Source: Bradyrhizobiaceae bacterium Ga0074131 (lineage in GTDB: Bacteria; Pseudomonadota; Alphaproteobacteria; Rhizobiales; Xanthobacteraceae). From it: a DNA stretch of 64,000 bases. Below the pieces are notes generated by a model. It was given only the letters and a program-made list of their open reading frames with translations, did no database searches and was not told where the DNA came from. Both the position numbers and the translations under genes were made by a program. Where the stretch lies: contig LNEC01000012.1 of assembly GCA_001464035.1 (NCBI GenBank), positions 124,001 to 188,000 of the forward strand, written 5' to 3'. Positions 25,400 through 34,303 of this stretch are shown here, one piece after another. Every line of letters starts with the position of its first letter. The first letter of the stretch is position 1.

Positions 25400-26065
25400 T
25401 TAGCGGCCGGCAGGGAGGTTGTGGCGCTCCAGGGCGGCGGCGGCCGTCTGCGGGCGGCCGATCAACTGCACGGTGATCATCACCGCCGCGACCAGATAGC
25501 TCAGCGGGCAGGCCGTGATCATGAGCAGGCCGGCCAGATGCTGATCGTCGAGCGCGCGGAACGCCGACGAGCTTTCCGCGGCGTGGACGATGTGTCCCGC
25601 GGACTCATAGAGCGTTCGCGGTGCAAAGATCAGCAGCGCGGCGAGCAGGCACGCCAGTTTCCCCGTGAGCACCAGGGCAGGAATGGTCTGCCAGCGCGCC
25701 GCAGCGGAAATCGTCAGCAGGCTGAACCAGAACGACAGCGCCGCCAGAAGCAGAACGCCATGCAACGCCAACCCGAGCGCGGGGGACTGCACCGTGACGT
25801 GATGGACGGCGGGAGAGTGCCACGTCCAGAGCAGCACGATCTGAACGAGAGTAGAAATCCACAGCCACGCCGGTGAAATGCCGCGGGTCGGCCGGCGGGC
25901 AATCGCCCATGCCGCCAGCAGGGGTGCGGCCACACTCATCGAAGCAATGTGCAACATCATATGTGCCGAGAAATGCCCAAGATCGTAGATCAACAGAACC
26001 GCCGCTCCGGCAACGATAACGGCGAAAGCGCTGGCTACGGCGGGTGCGGTCATCTGCATGTCCAA
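25400..26065 (-). CDS. ctaG: Cytochrome c oxidase assembly factor CtaG (caa3 type)
   Basis: A 221-residue protein with about six membrane helices. LIYDLGHFSAHMMLHIASMSVAAPLLA, TWHSPAVHHV and the late DQHLAGLLMITACPLSYL fit the caa3_CtaG family (PF09678), whose histidines are thought to handle copper. It is first in the oxidase operon. Upstream bases 26066-26357 lead to the divergent cyclase gene and show no recognised promoter or operator. Confidence 0.85.
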   Translation of the reverse strand: MDMQMTAPAVASAFAVIVAGAAVLLIYDLGHFSAHMMLHIASMSVAAPLLAAWAIARRPTRGISPAWLWISTLVQIVLLWTWHSPAVHHVTVQSPALGLALHGVLLLAALSFWFSLLTISAAARWQTIPALVLTGKLACLLAALLIFAPRTLYESAGHIVHAAESSSAFRALDDQHLAGLLMITACPLSYLVAAVMITVQLIGRPQTAAAALERHNLPAGR

Positions 26066-26357
26066 TGGCTGGCTTGCCTCCCGGAGGGCCTAGGGGAGTT
26101 CAGGATACGTGACCGACAGCCCGAATCCAACACGCCAATCCCCAGCCGCCGGCAATGGTTCCTCCCCTCGATGGACCCTGGTAGTGCGACCTGCTTCGCA
26201 GCGGGCGATACGGCCCCCCCTGCGGCAGTAGACAGCTGACGTGCTTGCGAGCAGTATGAACTCAACACGGCATTTTCCCGTGAAGGCTTCCCGCCGACCT
26301 CTTGGCTCGCAGTTGCGTATCTGAGATGCCCGGTCGGGATCGCGAAGCCGGTTCAAC

Positions 26358-28283
26358 ATGAACGATCACGCGCTGGGCAAAGACGAGAACCAGGCCGCTC
26401 TGACCGGACGATCCGACGTCCGGGATGCCGGCGTGAGCCTCGTGCAGCAAGAGACCGTCGTACTGCTGGTCGACCTCGTGGAATCGGTGCGGCTCATGGG
26501 GGAGCACGAGGCCTTCACCGTTCGGCGCTGGGCAGACTTCGTCGGTATCGTCACGACCGAGATCCTGCCGCGCCATGGCGGTGTTCTGGTGAAGAGCCTT
26601 GGCGACGGCCTCATGGCGCGTTTCGCCACGGTGCCCGACGCCGTCGATGCCGCCGCCGAGATGCACCGGACACTTGCCGCGCGGAACGTCGGCATGCCGG
26701 AATCCCAGCATTTTCACCTTCGCGCCGGCATCAATGCCGCGATTGCCTGGAGCGACGGGATCGACATCTACGGGACCGGCGTAAATCTGGCGGCGCGGCT
26801 GGCGACGCTGGCCGGCCCGGGCGAAACCATTGCGAGCGCGTCGGCGCAGGAGCAACTGGCGTCCGCCCTGGCCGGCCTGGCGAATCCCGGCGAGACGATC
26901 GGCAGCGCCGCGGCGCGCGACGAACTCACGCATGGGGTGGATGCATCGTGCGAAGATCTCGGTGATTGCATTCTCAAGCATTTTGACAAACCGGTTCGGG
27001 CGTATCGGGTCGGGCCCGCAAGTCCGCACCCAAGCCTCCCCGGACGACGTGACTATGGGGCGGCAATGGAACCCACCATCGCCGTGATTCCCTTTGGCGC
27101 GAGAAACAATGCGCCCGAGCATTTCGATATCGGCAACCTGATTGCGGACAGTGTGATCTGGCGGCTGTCGAAGGCGGCGAACCTGAAGGTTATTTCCCGG
27201 CTGTCGACCAACGTCTTCCGCGGCCGCGCCAGCGATGCGGGAGAAGTGTCAGCCCATCTCGGCGCCACCTATATCCTGAGCGGCGGATACGTGGTGGACC
27301 AGGGAAAGATTCTGGTGACGGCGGAACTCTGCGTGGCACGCACCAACCAGGTGGTCTGGACCGATCGGCTGAGCGGGGAAATCAACGACCTGCTGCAATC
27401 CGAAAGCGAACTGGCACATCGCATCGCCGCAGCGGTGTATTTCTCCGTGTTCGACGCCGAGGTCGAACACGTCATGACTCAGCCGCTGCCCACGCTCCAA
27501 AGCTACTCGCTGCTGCTCGGCAGCATCAAGCTGATGCACCGCTCCAGCAAGGACGAGTTCCTCCAGACCCGCAAGATCCTCGAGGAGCTGATCAATCGGC
27601 ACAGCCGAATTGCCGCCCCGCGCGCATGGCTCGCCAACTGGTACATCCTGCGGGTGACGCGCGGCTGGTCCGAGGACCGCACGCGCGAGGCTGCCGAGGC
27701 CTTGAGCGCCAGTCACGCCGCGCTCGACCGCGATCCGTCCGATGCCCTGGCGCTGGCGACCGAAGGCTTCGTCTATTGTCATTTGTTGAAGGATCTCGAC
27801 ATGGCTCGCAAGCGTTGCGACCAGGCCGTGCAGGCCAATCCCAGCCATGCGCTGGGCTGGCTCTACCGGGGCACGGTCAACGCGTTCAAGGGCGACGGGG
27901 ACGCGGCCGTGGAAGCGACGCGGCGCGCGATGGAGCTCTCTCCGCTCGATCCGCAGCGCTACTATTTCGAGTCCCTCGGCGCGACGGCAGAACTTTCCGC
28001 GCATCAATACGTCAATGCCGAGAGCCTTGCGCGCTCGTCGCTGGTGCTCAACCGTATGCACCCTTCCACGTGGCGGGTTCTCACGATCTCGCTCGTCTCC
28101 CAGGGACGAATGGATGAGGCGCGCGAAGCCCTGCGCAGATTGCGGGAGCTCGAGCCGGACTTGACGGTGGAGAGATACGTTGCGCGCATGCCGAATGCAC
28201 AACTCGAAACGGGCCGGCAATGGGCGCGCTGCCTTGCGTTGGCAGGGTTGCCGTCGGGAAACGGTAACTCGAACCGGCACTGA
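26358..28283 (+). CDS. Class III adenylate cyclase domain with TolB-like and TPR regions
   Basis: A 641-residue soluble protein. Residues about 30-215 are a class III nucleotide cyclase domain with both metal aspartates (D39 in LVDLVES and D83 in SLGDGL), lysine 79 before the second, and transition-state residues N143 and R147 (VNLAARL). Residues about 238-370 are TolB-like (IAVIPFGARNN, TYILSGGYVV). The remainder is TPR repeats. The cyclase end carries a 23-residue tandem duplication (154-176 and 177-199; PGETI repeated), absent from the usual family pattern. It probably makes cAMP in response to a protein partner bound by the TPR part. Confidence 0.85.
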   Translation: MNDHALGKDENQAALTGRSDVRDAGVSLVQQETVVLLVDLVESVRLMGEHEAFTVRRWADFVGIVTTEILPRHGGVLVKSLGDGLMARFATVPDAVDAAAEMHRTLAARNVGMPESQHFHLRAGINAAIAWSDGIDIYGTGVNLAARLATLAGPGETIASASAQEQLASALAGLANPGETIGSAAARDELTHGVDASCEDLGDCILKHFDKPVRAYRVGPASPHPSLPGRRDYGAAMEPTIAVIPFGARNNAPEHFDIGNLIADSVIWRLSKAANLKVISRLSTNVFRGRASDAGEVSAHLGATYILSGGYVVDQGKILVTAELCVARTNQVVWTDRLSGEINDLLQSESELAHRIAAAVYFSVFDAEVEHVMTQPLPTLQSYSLLLGSIKLMHRSSKDEFLQTRKILEELINRHSRIAAPRAWLANWYILRVTRGWSEDRTREAAEALSASHAALDRDPSDALALATEGFVYCHLLKDLDMARKRCDQAVQANPSHALGWLYRGTVNAFKGDGDAAVEATRRAMELSPLDPQRYYFESLGATAELSAHQYVNAESLARSSLVLNRMHPSTWRVLTISLVSQGRMDEAREALRRLRELEPDLTVERYVARMPNAQLETGRQWARCLALAGLPSGNGNSNRH

Positions 28284-28410
28284 TCGTGAAAAGAAAATTT
28301 CGTTCATGTGAAAAAACCCACATTTGAACTGGGTCCAACCGGGCAAATTGCCGCGCAGTGACGCGGTTACCGTCGAAAGAGCTGACTTAACTACTCACAG
28401 GGAGGCCGAA

Positions 28411-29556
28411 ATGAGCCAACTGGGCGGAGCGGGAGGTGCGGGTGGTGCCGGCGGCGCCGGGGGCGCGGGCGGTGCCGGTGGTGCGGGCGGGGCAGGCGGC
28501 GCGGGCGGGGCAGGCGGCGCCATGCTCGGCACGATGGCCGATGCCTTTGCCAATCCGATCATGGTGGACGCGCTCATCCTCGGGCGCGAAGGGACGATCG
28601 TCGTTCCCGAGAAACCGACGCCGCCACTCTACGCCTATTACGCGCCGAACCTGCCACCGGGCATTGACGACCCCAAGCAGATCGAGCGCTGGGAGCCGTG
28701 GGTTCGTGCCTACACCGCGATCGGCGAAATGATGCAGGGAATCAACTTTCGCAAGTCGCCCTTGGGCAACAAGGGATTTCAGGTGCTGTTCGCCGCGTCC
28801 CTCATTGCCGAGATAGGCCGTCCGAAAAAACCAACGTTTGAGAAGCAGATTCCCCTGGTGCTGAGCTGGGCCGAACTGCGCAACGAACGCGCCACCGAAA
28901 TCATGGCGCAGATCGATCCGACCTACGCGTTCTGGTCGTCGATCATCTACATGCACCCCGACCGCACCAGGCGCACCTTCGAACTCGTCAACATGGTGCT
29001 GCAGTTTTGCGTGTATGTGGAAATGCGCTTCAAGCACGCCCTCGCATGCTGGCGGCCGGTGGAATACAATGCGCAGGTGCAGCCGATGATTACTACCCCC
29101 GGGCACGGAGCCTTCCCGAGCGGACACGCGACGCAGGTTTATGCCGTGGCGCATGTGCTGAAATTGCTGCTGAGGCTCAATCCAGCGATTGAGGGGCACA
29201 AGAGGATCATCGAGCAGCTCGACCGCCAGGCGGCACGGATCGCAACCAACCGTGTCGTGGCAGGAGTCCATTTCCCGATCGACAGCATGGCGGGACGCAT
29301 GCTGGGCGTGGCCCTGGGTGACTATTTCGTCGGGCGTTGCACCGGCAACAAGACGGTCAAGCGGCGGAAGTTCGTTGCGGCCGGGGTCGACGGTGCTCCC
29401 GATACGGACTTCAATCCGTTCAACACCGCTCAGGATCTCAACGCAGCCACTAGCCCCTTCTACTCCCAATCGCCGGGAGCAACCATCCCCAAGTCCGCGT
29501 TGATGCAGCACGTATGGGACAAGGCGCGGGAAGAGTGGGTGGTCAAATTTCCCTAG
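28411..29556 (+). CDS. PAP2/vanadium haloperoxidase superfamily protein with (GGA)11 N-terminus
   Basis: A 381-residue protein. After MSQL come eleven Gly-Gly-Ala triplets (residues 5-37), then a domain with all three PAP2 motifs: K-x6-RP (KHALACWRP, near 208), PSGH (near 236) and R-x5-H-x3-D (NRVVAGVHFPID, near 287). These bind phosphate or vanadate. The spacing, and the lack of membrane helices, resemble soluble bacterial acid phosphatase/haloperoxidase-type proteins more than membrane lipid phosphatases. No Sec signal is visible. An AGGGAGG ribosome site fixes ATG 28411. The subtilisin-like gene starts 20 bp downstream. Confidence 0.82.
   Translation: MSQLGGAGGAGGAGGAGGAGGAGGAGGAGGAGGAGGAMLGTMADAFANPIMVDALILGREGTIVVPEKPTPPLYAYYAPNLPPGIDDPKQIERWEPWVRAYTAIGEMMQGINFRKSPLGNKGFQVLFAASLIAEIGRPKKPTFEKQIPLVLSWAELRNERATEIMAQIDPTYAFWSSIIYMHPDRTRRTFELVNMVLQFCVYVEMRFKHALACWRPVEYNAQVQPMITTPGHGAFPSGHATQVYAVAHVLKLLLRLNPAIEGHKRIIEQLDRQAARIATNRVVAGVHFPIDSMAGRMLGVALGDYFVGRCTGNKTVKRRKFVAAGVDGAPDTDFNPFNTAQDLNAATSPFYSQSPGATIPKSALMQHVWDKAREEWVVKFP
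28423..28521 (+). repeat. (GGA)11 codon repeat encoding a glycine/alanine tract
   Basis: Eleven consecutive Gly-Gly-Ala codon triplets are written with mixed synonymous codons (ggcggagcg, ggtgcgggt, ggggcaggc and so on). Mixed codons argue that selection keeps the peptide, not recent DNA slippage alone. Confidence 0.9.
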
Positions 29557-29576
29557 GCCGCTGCGGAGAACATTCC

Positions 29577-31625
29577 ATGCCTGAACGCCGCCACTACCCG
29601 AATTGCTTTGATCCATACCTCCGCTACGCGATCTCGACGCGGTTTCAGAATTTCGAGCTTTTCGACGATAAGGAGTTAAGGCTGTTCTTCTTCGTGGAAT
29701 TCATGGAGGCGGCACAGCCCAAAAAGTTCGCCGGGGAGATGGAAGCGGCCGGTAGCCCCGTTGTCTTCGGCCCGGCCAGGGACGGCACCCGATATGCCAC
29801 CTTGCATGCCCGCACTTCCGCGGTGCTAAGTTCACGCGCGCTTCGTATCTGGGACAAACATGTTTCCAGGGTCGAGCTTTCGCTGCCATTGAAGGCGGCG
29901 GCGTCGGCAACGCTTCGGCCCAGGGTTCTGACAAATCGCTGGGACGAAAGCGGGCAACCGCCAGGGTCGCTCCTGATCGGCGTGATGGACGACGGCTGCC
30001 CGTTTGCCGCCGCGCATTTTCTCAAGGGCCCGGTAAATGCTGCAGTCATCACGCGAGTGCGCTCGATCTGGGACCAGAGCCAGGATAAGCAGGCCATTAA
30101 GGTAGAAGATAGCGCCGGCAAGGATTGCCGGTTCGGACAGGAGCCGCCCGATTTTCTCTACGGCCTCGAGTTCTATCGCGATTTCAAAGTGCCGGCTGCC
30201 ACGCCGTCGACTGCCACGCCCCGGCAAATCGGTCTCGACGAATGGATCCGCTTGCATTCGACCGCAGGTCTGATCGACGAGGACGGCTGTTACGCGGATG
30301 CCGGGTTCAAGAATCTCGCACGCCGGCAGTCGCACGGCGGGCATGTGATGGACGTGTTCGCCGGACGCGTCCCGACCTCGTCACGGGTCGGTCCCTCAAA
30401 ACCGGGCCAGGATCGCCGCGATCCACCGAGCTGGAAGATCGGCACCGACCCTGCTTGCAAGGCCGACGTGGTATTCGTGCAGTTTCCCGAGAACTGCATT
30501 CGTGATGCGACCGGCGTATGGCTCAAGGCGTATGTCCTCGACGGCATCCGGTTCATCCTGTCGCACGCCGATCCGGCCAAAACGAAGAACGTGGTCATCA
30601 ACCTCAGCTATGGGCCGACCACCGGACCGCACGATGGCACGGCCGAGCTGGAGGCGGCGATGGCGGCGCTTACCGCGGAGTTCGATGGCTTCACCAAAAA
30701 GCCCAGGCTTGAAATCGTCGTGGCGGCGGGCAATGCCTATCTCAGTGAGGGCCACGTCGTTTTCGCCAGGAACACCACGACACAACCTGACACCGTTGAA
30801 TGGATCTGGCGCGTTCCCCCCGACAACACCGCGCTGTGCTTTGCCGAGATATGGATGAAGAACACCGACGCGAACGGCGTCACCGTCACGCTCACATCGC
30901 CTGGCGGAGCTGCTTCGAAGTCGGTCGGCGGTCCCACGGCTCCGCCTTACGGCAATTCCCTGCCGCCCTACACCGGAGCGTACGCGCCGCTCGTCTGGGG
31001 TAACAATACGGTCTGGCTGCTGGCCGTCGAGCCGACCATCGCCAGGTCGGGGCTCGTTCCCGAACATGGCGATTGGGCCATCAAGGTCGATGGCATCGGC
31101 GTAAGGGCTGAGGTCCATGCCTATGTGGCCCGCAGCGATCCCAACATGGGCGTACGCTCCGGCGCCAGGCGATCCTATTTCGTCGATCCCAGGTGGGAGC
31201 AAACCCGCGCGGCAGAGGCCGCCTGCAAGTACATCGATGGCGAGTTAGACAACAGCGAATCGCTGATCCATCGCGATGGTACCCTCAACGGCATTGCGAC
31301 CGACATGGTCCCTGGCGTGCACGTGGCCGGGGGGTACATTCTTTCGAATGGACGCAAGTCGCCGTATTCATCGGCCGGCCCGGCGCGCGGCGGTCTTCGC
31401 ATCGGCCCCGATTTCGTGCTCCCTTGCGACGAGTCCTACGCGCTCCAGGGCATCCGTGCCGGTGGCAACAGGAGCGGCGGTGTATTTCGCCTCACGGGCA
31501 CCAGTGCCGCGGCGCCGCAGCTGGCGAGACACCTCGCCGAACCGCCGCTCCCAATGCCGAACAACGTACCGATCCCGATCGAGGAGATTCGCAAGCGGGG
31601 TCGCGGCAATCTTGAACCGCCGTAA
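29577..31625 (+). CDS. Subtilisin-family (S8) serine peptidase
   Basis: A 682-residue protein with a recognisable S8 catalytic set: D138 (IGVMDDG), H253 (QSHGGHVMDVFAG), oxyanion N386 (VVAAGNAY) and S643 (LTGTSAAAPQLA). About 110 residues precede the domain without a signal peptide or typical I9 propeptide. A beta-rich insert (about 400-560) separates N386 from the serine. ATG 29577 has GCGGAG upstream. It forms a two-gene unit with the PAP2 protein. A cytoplasmic location without a secretion signal is unusual for S8 peptidases. The substrate is unknown. Confidence 0.83.
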   Translation: MPERRHYPNCFDPYLRYAISTRFQNFELFDDKELRLFFFVEFMEAAQPKKFAGEMEAAGSPVVFGPARDGTRYATLHARTSAVLSSRALRIWDKHVSRVELSLPLKAAASATLRPRVLTNRWDESGQPPGSLLIGVMDDGCPFAAAHFLKGPVNAAVITRVRSIWDQSQDKQAIKVEDSAGKDCRFGQEPPDFLYGLEFYRDFKVPAATPSTATPRQIGLDEWIRLHSTAGLIDEDGCYADAGFKNLARRQSHGGHVMDVFAGRVPTSSRVGPSKPGQDRRDPPSWKIGTDPACKADVVFVQFPENCIRDATGVWLKAYVLDGIRFILSHADPAKTKNVVINLSYGPTTGPHDGTAELEAAMAALTAEFDGFTKKPRLEIVVAAGNAYLSEGHVVFARNTTTQPDTVEWIWRVPPDNTALCFAEIWMKNTDANGVTVTLTSPGGAASKSVGGPTAPPYGNSLPPYTGAYAPLVWGNNTVWLLAVEPTIARSGLVPEHGDWAIKVDGIGVRAEVHAYVARSDPNMGVRSGARRSYFVDPRWEQTRAAEAACKYIDGELDNSESLIHRDGTLNGIATDMVPGVHVAGGYILSNGRKSPYSSAGPARGGLRIGPDFVLPCDESYALQGIRAGGNRSGGVFRLTGTSAAAPQLARHLAEPPLPMPNNVPIPIEEIRKRGRGNLEPP

Positions 31626-31768
31626 CGCGGGGGGCGGGCAACGGCAACGGTAAGCCAAGTTTGCTTCGCTGCCCGCCCGTGCCGCCAAAACAGCATCGCC
31701 AAGCCCGGCCGGTTTCCGCTATGGTCGGCCCGGTCACGCACGGAAAGACGCCGGGAAGCAAAGCGGGA

Positions 31769-32614
31769 ATGAAGGTAGTGCCATCGCGGCCGGAGGTTCG
31801 GACAGATCCAGCGCCGGTGCGCGGGCCGGCCTCCGCCATGATCGAGATCGAGCGTGTCTCGCAGACCTTCCGCACGGCCGGCCGTCAGGCCCATCTGGCG
31901 TTGTCGGATATCTCGCTGACAATCGAGGATGGCGCGTTCGTCTCGATTCTCGGTCCCTCGGGCTGCGGCAAATCGACGTTGCTCTATATCGTCGGCGGTT
32001 TCGTCAGCCCGACCGAGGGCGAGGCGAGGGTGAAGGGCCGCACGATCACCGGACCCGGTCCCGATCGCGGGCCGGTGTTCCAGGAGTTTGCGCTGTTTCC
32101 CTGGAAGACCGTGCTCGGCAACGTGATGTACGGCCCGCGCCAGCAGGGCGTGAAATCAGCGGAAGCCGACGCGCAGAGCCGCCGGTTGATCGAGATGGTC
32201 GGCCTCAAGGGGTTTGAGAATTTCTATCCCAAGGAACTGTCCGGCGGCATGAAGCAGCGGGTCGCGCTGGCGCGCACGCTGGCCTATCACCCGGCGGTGC
32301 TGCTGATGGACGAGCCGTTCGGCGCGCTCGATGCCCATACCCGCACGCGGCTGCAGAACGATCTGCTCAACATCTGGGAACGCGACCGCAAGACGGTGCT
32401 GTTCGTCACCCATTCGGTGGACGAGGCGGTGTTCCTCTCCGACAAGGTCGTGGTGATGACGCGCGCCCCCGGCCGCATCAAGGAGATCGTCGATATCGCG
32501 CTGCCGCGCCCGCGCCGCCGCGCCGAGCTGCTGCTCGATCCGCGCTACCAGAAATACGTGGTCGAGATCGAGCGCATGATCGACGACACCAGCGAAGAAG
32601 GTTTGCACCCATGA
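31769..32614 (+). CDS. ABC transporter ATPase, nitrate/sulfonate/taurine type
   Basis: An ATPase with Walker A GPSGCGKST, signature LSGGMKQRVALARTL, Walker B VLLMDEPFGALDA and H-loop VTHSVDEAVFLSDKV, closest to the SsuB/TauB/NrtD class. The conserved domain begins at MIEIERV (ATG 31838). The upstream ATG 31769 has a GCGGGA ribosome site and is preferred, giving 281 residues. Two permeases follow with four-base overlaps. No binding-protein gene is present here. Confidence 0.88.
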   Translation: MKVVPSRPEVRTDPAPVRGPASAMIEIERVSQTFRTAGRQAHLALSDISLTIEDGAFVSILGPSGCGKSTLLYIVGGFVSPTEGEARVKGRTITGPGPDRGPVFQEFALFPWKTVLGNVMYGPRQQGVKSAEADAQSRRLIEMVGLKGFENFYPKELSGGMKQRVALARTLAYHPAVLLMDEPFGALDAHTRTRLQNDLLNIWERDRKTVLFVTHSVDEAVFLSDKVVVMTRAPGRIKEIVDIALPRPRRRAELLLDPRYQKYVVEIERMIDDTSEEGLHP

Positions 32615-33396
32615 CGACGGCGCGCGCGCTGCTCCCGCGTTTGGCGCCGCTGCTCGCCTGCCTCGGCCTGTTCGCGATCTGGCAGGTCGCGTCGATGACG
32701 CTCAATACCGAAAGTTTTCCGACCGCGATCGAAGCTGTCCGCGCGGTGCCGTCGATCCTCGGCGACAAGGAATCCGTGATCAACATTCTGGATTCACTGC
32801 GCCGCATGGCGATCGCCTTCAGCGCGGCGCTGGTGGTGGCGATCCCGCTCGGCTTGATGATGGGCCGCTCGCGCCTCGTGGCGTCGTTCTTCAATCCGCT
32901 CTTGATGATCACCTATCCGGTGCCGAAGGCGGCGCTGATGCCGATCATCATGCTGTGGCTTGGCGTCGGCGACCTCGCCAAGATGCTGGTGATCTTTCTC
33001 GGCGTCAGCCTGCCCGTGATCTATCACAGCTTTCAGGGCGCCAAGGCGGTCGAGGAGAAGATGCTGTGGTCGGGCGCCGCCATGGGCCTCTCGGCGCCGC
33101 AGCGGATGGTCCGGATCGTGCTGCCGGCGGCATTGCCGGAAATTCTCACGGGATGCCGCACCGGCCTCGTGCTGGCGCTGATCACCATGGTCACCTCGGA
33201 AATGATCGCGCGGCAGTCGGGCGCCGGCAACATCCTGTTCAACTCGCTGGACATGGGACAATACGACACCGTCTACGCCATGATCATCATCATCGGCGCG
33301 ATGGGCATCGGCCTCGACGCCGCCTTCGAAAAGCTGCGCAGCCGGCTGGTGCGATGGTCCGAACCGGGCTTCGACATTCCCCTGAGTTTTGCATGA
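32611..33396 (+). CDS. ABC transporter permease, SsuC/TauC type (first)
   Basis: A 261-residue membrane protein with about six helices. The BPD-type EAA loop reads EEKMLWSGAAMGLSAPQRMVRIVLPAALPEILTGCRTGL. It overlaps the ATPase stop and the next permease start by four bases. The two distinct permease chains in a row imply a heterodimer, whereas most transporters of this class use one permease gene. Confidence 0.9.
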   Translation: MTTARALLPRLAPLLACLGLFAIWQVASMTLNTESFPTAIEAVRAVPSILGDKESVINILDSLRRMAIAFSAALVVAIPLGLMMGRSRLVASFFNPLLMITYPVPKAALMPIIMLWLGVGDLAKMLVIFLGVSLPVIYHSFQGAKAVEEKMLWSGAAMGLSAPQRMVRIVLPAALPEILTGCRTGLVLALITMVTSEMIARQSGAGNILFNSLDMGQYDTVYAMIIIIGAMGIGLDAAFEKLRSRLVRWSEPGFDIPLSFA

Positions 33397-34160
33397 ACGC
33401 GCGCGCGCTCACATCGGATGTGCTGCTCGGGATCATACCGATCGCGCTGGCGATCGGCCTGTGGCAGGCGATTTCGTCGTTCGGCTACGCGCCGGTGACG
33501 CTGCTGCCGCCGCCCGGGATGGTGTTCACCCGGCTGGTGCAACAACTCCTGACCAGCAGCTTCCAGCAGGAGATCGCCTCCACGCTGTTCCGGCTGTTCG
33601 CGGGATTTGCGATCGCGGTGATCCTCGGCGTCGGCATCGGACTCGCTGCGGCGGCGAGCCCCGCGGTCAACGCCGTGGTGCGCCCGATCGTGCGGGTGCT
33701 GGCGCCGCTGCCCAAGGTCGCGCTGTACCCGGCGCTGCTGCTGCTGCTCGGGTTCGGTCACGAATCCAAGATCACGCTGGTCGCCGCCGATGCGCTATTT
33801 CCGATCCTGCTCTCGACCTATTACGGCGCCTCGATGGTGGAGCAGAAACTGATATGGTCGGCGATGGCGGCCGGCACGCCGCGCCGCCAGATCCTGTTCA
33901 AGGTGGTGCTGCCGGCGGCGGTGCCGTCGATCCTGACAGGCTGCCGCATCGGGCTGGTGATTTCCTGCATCGTGGTGTTTCTCGCCGAAATGATCTCTTC
34001 GACCGACGGCCTCGGCTATCGGCTGGTGACGGCGGCGCGCACCTTTCAGGCGGTCGACATGTTCGTGCCGCTGATCACGATCTCGATGCTGGGCCTGATC
34101 CTCAACGGCCTGCTGCAGGGGCTGCGGTCCTACCTGCTGCGCGGCTTTCCCGAAGTGTGA
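33393..34160 (+). CDS. ABC transporter permease, SsuC/TauC type (second)
   Basis: A 255-residue membrane protein with about six helices. The EAA loop reads EQKLIWSAMAAGTPRRQILFKVVLPAAVPSILTGCRIGL, close to that of the first permease, so the pair arose by duplication. It is followed by an inverted repeat and then the NicX-like gene. Confidence 0.9.
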   Translation: MNARALTSDVLLGIIPIALAIGLWQAISSFGYAPVTLLPPPGMVFTRLVQQLLTSSFQQEIASTLFRLFAGFAIAVILGVGIGLAAAASPAVNAVVRPIVRVLAPLPKVALYPALLLLLGFGHESKITLVAADALFPILLSTYYGASMVEQKLIWSAMAAGTPRRQILFKVVLPAAVPSILTGCRIGLVISCIVVFLAEMISSTDGLGYRLVTAARTFQAVDMFVPLITISMLGLILNGLLQGLRSYLLRGFPEV

Positions 34161-34184
34161 TGGTAAATTGCGTGCTATCCTTTC

Positions 34185-34277
34185 CGTCATGGCCGGGCTT
34201 GACCCGGCCATCCACGTCTTTCTTGCAGCTATGCTGAAGAAAAGACGTGGATGCCCGGCTCGAGGCCGGGCATGACG
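34185..34277. repeat. Long intergenic inverted repeat
   Basis: The outer arms CGTCATGGCCGGGC and GCCGGGCATGACG and the inner arms CCACGTCTTTCTT and AAGAAAAGACGTGG fold into one long stem around a short loop near GCAGCTATGC. It lies between the permease and the NicX-like gene and could reduce read-through. The style is widespread in Bradyrhizobium-like intergenic DNA. Confidence 0.75.
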
Positions 34278-34303
34278 AACTCGTTATAGAGCGGAGACAA
34301 GTC

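Noticed and set aside
26508..27500. Antisense and alternative frames across the cyclase gene
   Set aside because: Only the plus frame from 26358 shows cyclase, TolB-like and TPR features; the other frames have low-complexity composition.
28411..28521. PE_PGRS-like protein because of the Gly-Gly-Ala tract
   Set aside because: There is no PE domain, and the body of the protein carries the three PAP2 motifs.
34185..34277. Long hairpin as a possible small RNA gene
   Set aside because: The inverted repeat has no promoter or U-tract and matches the style of dispersed intergenic repeats.
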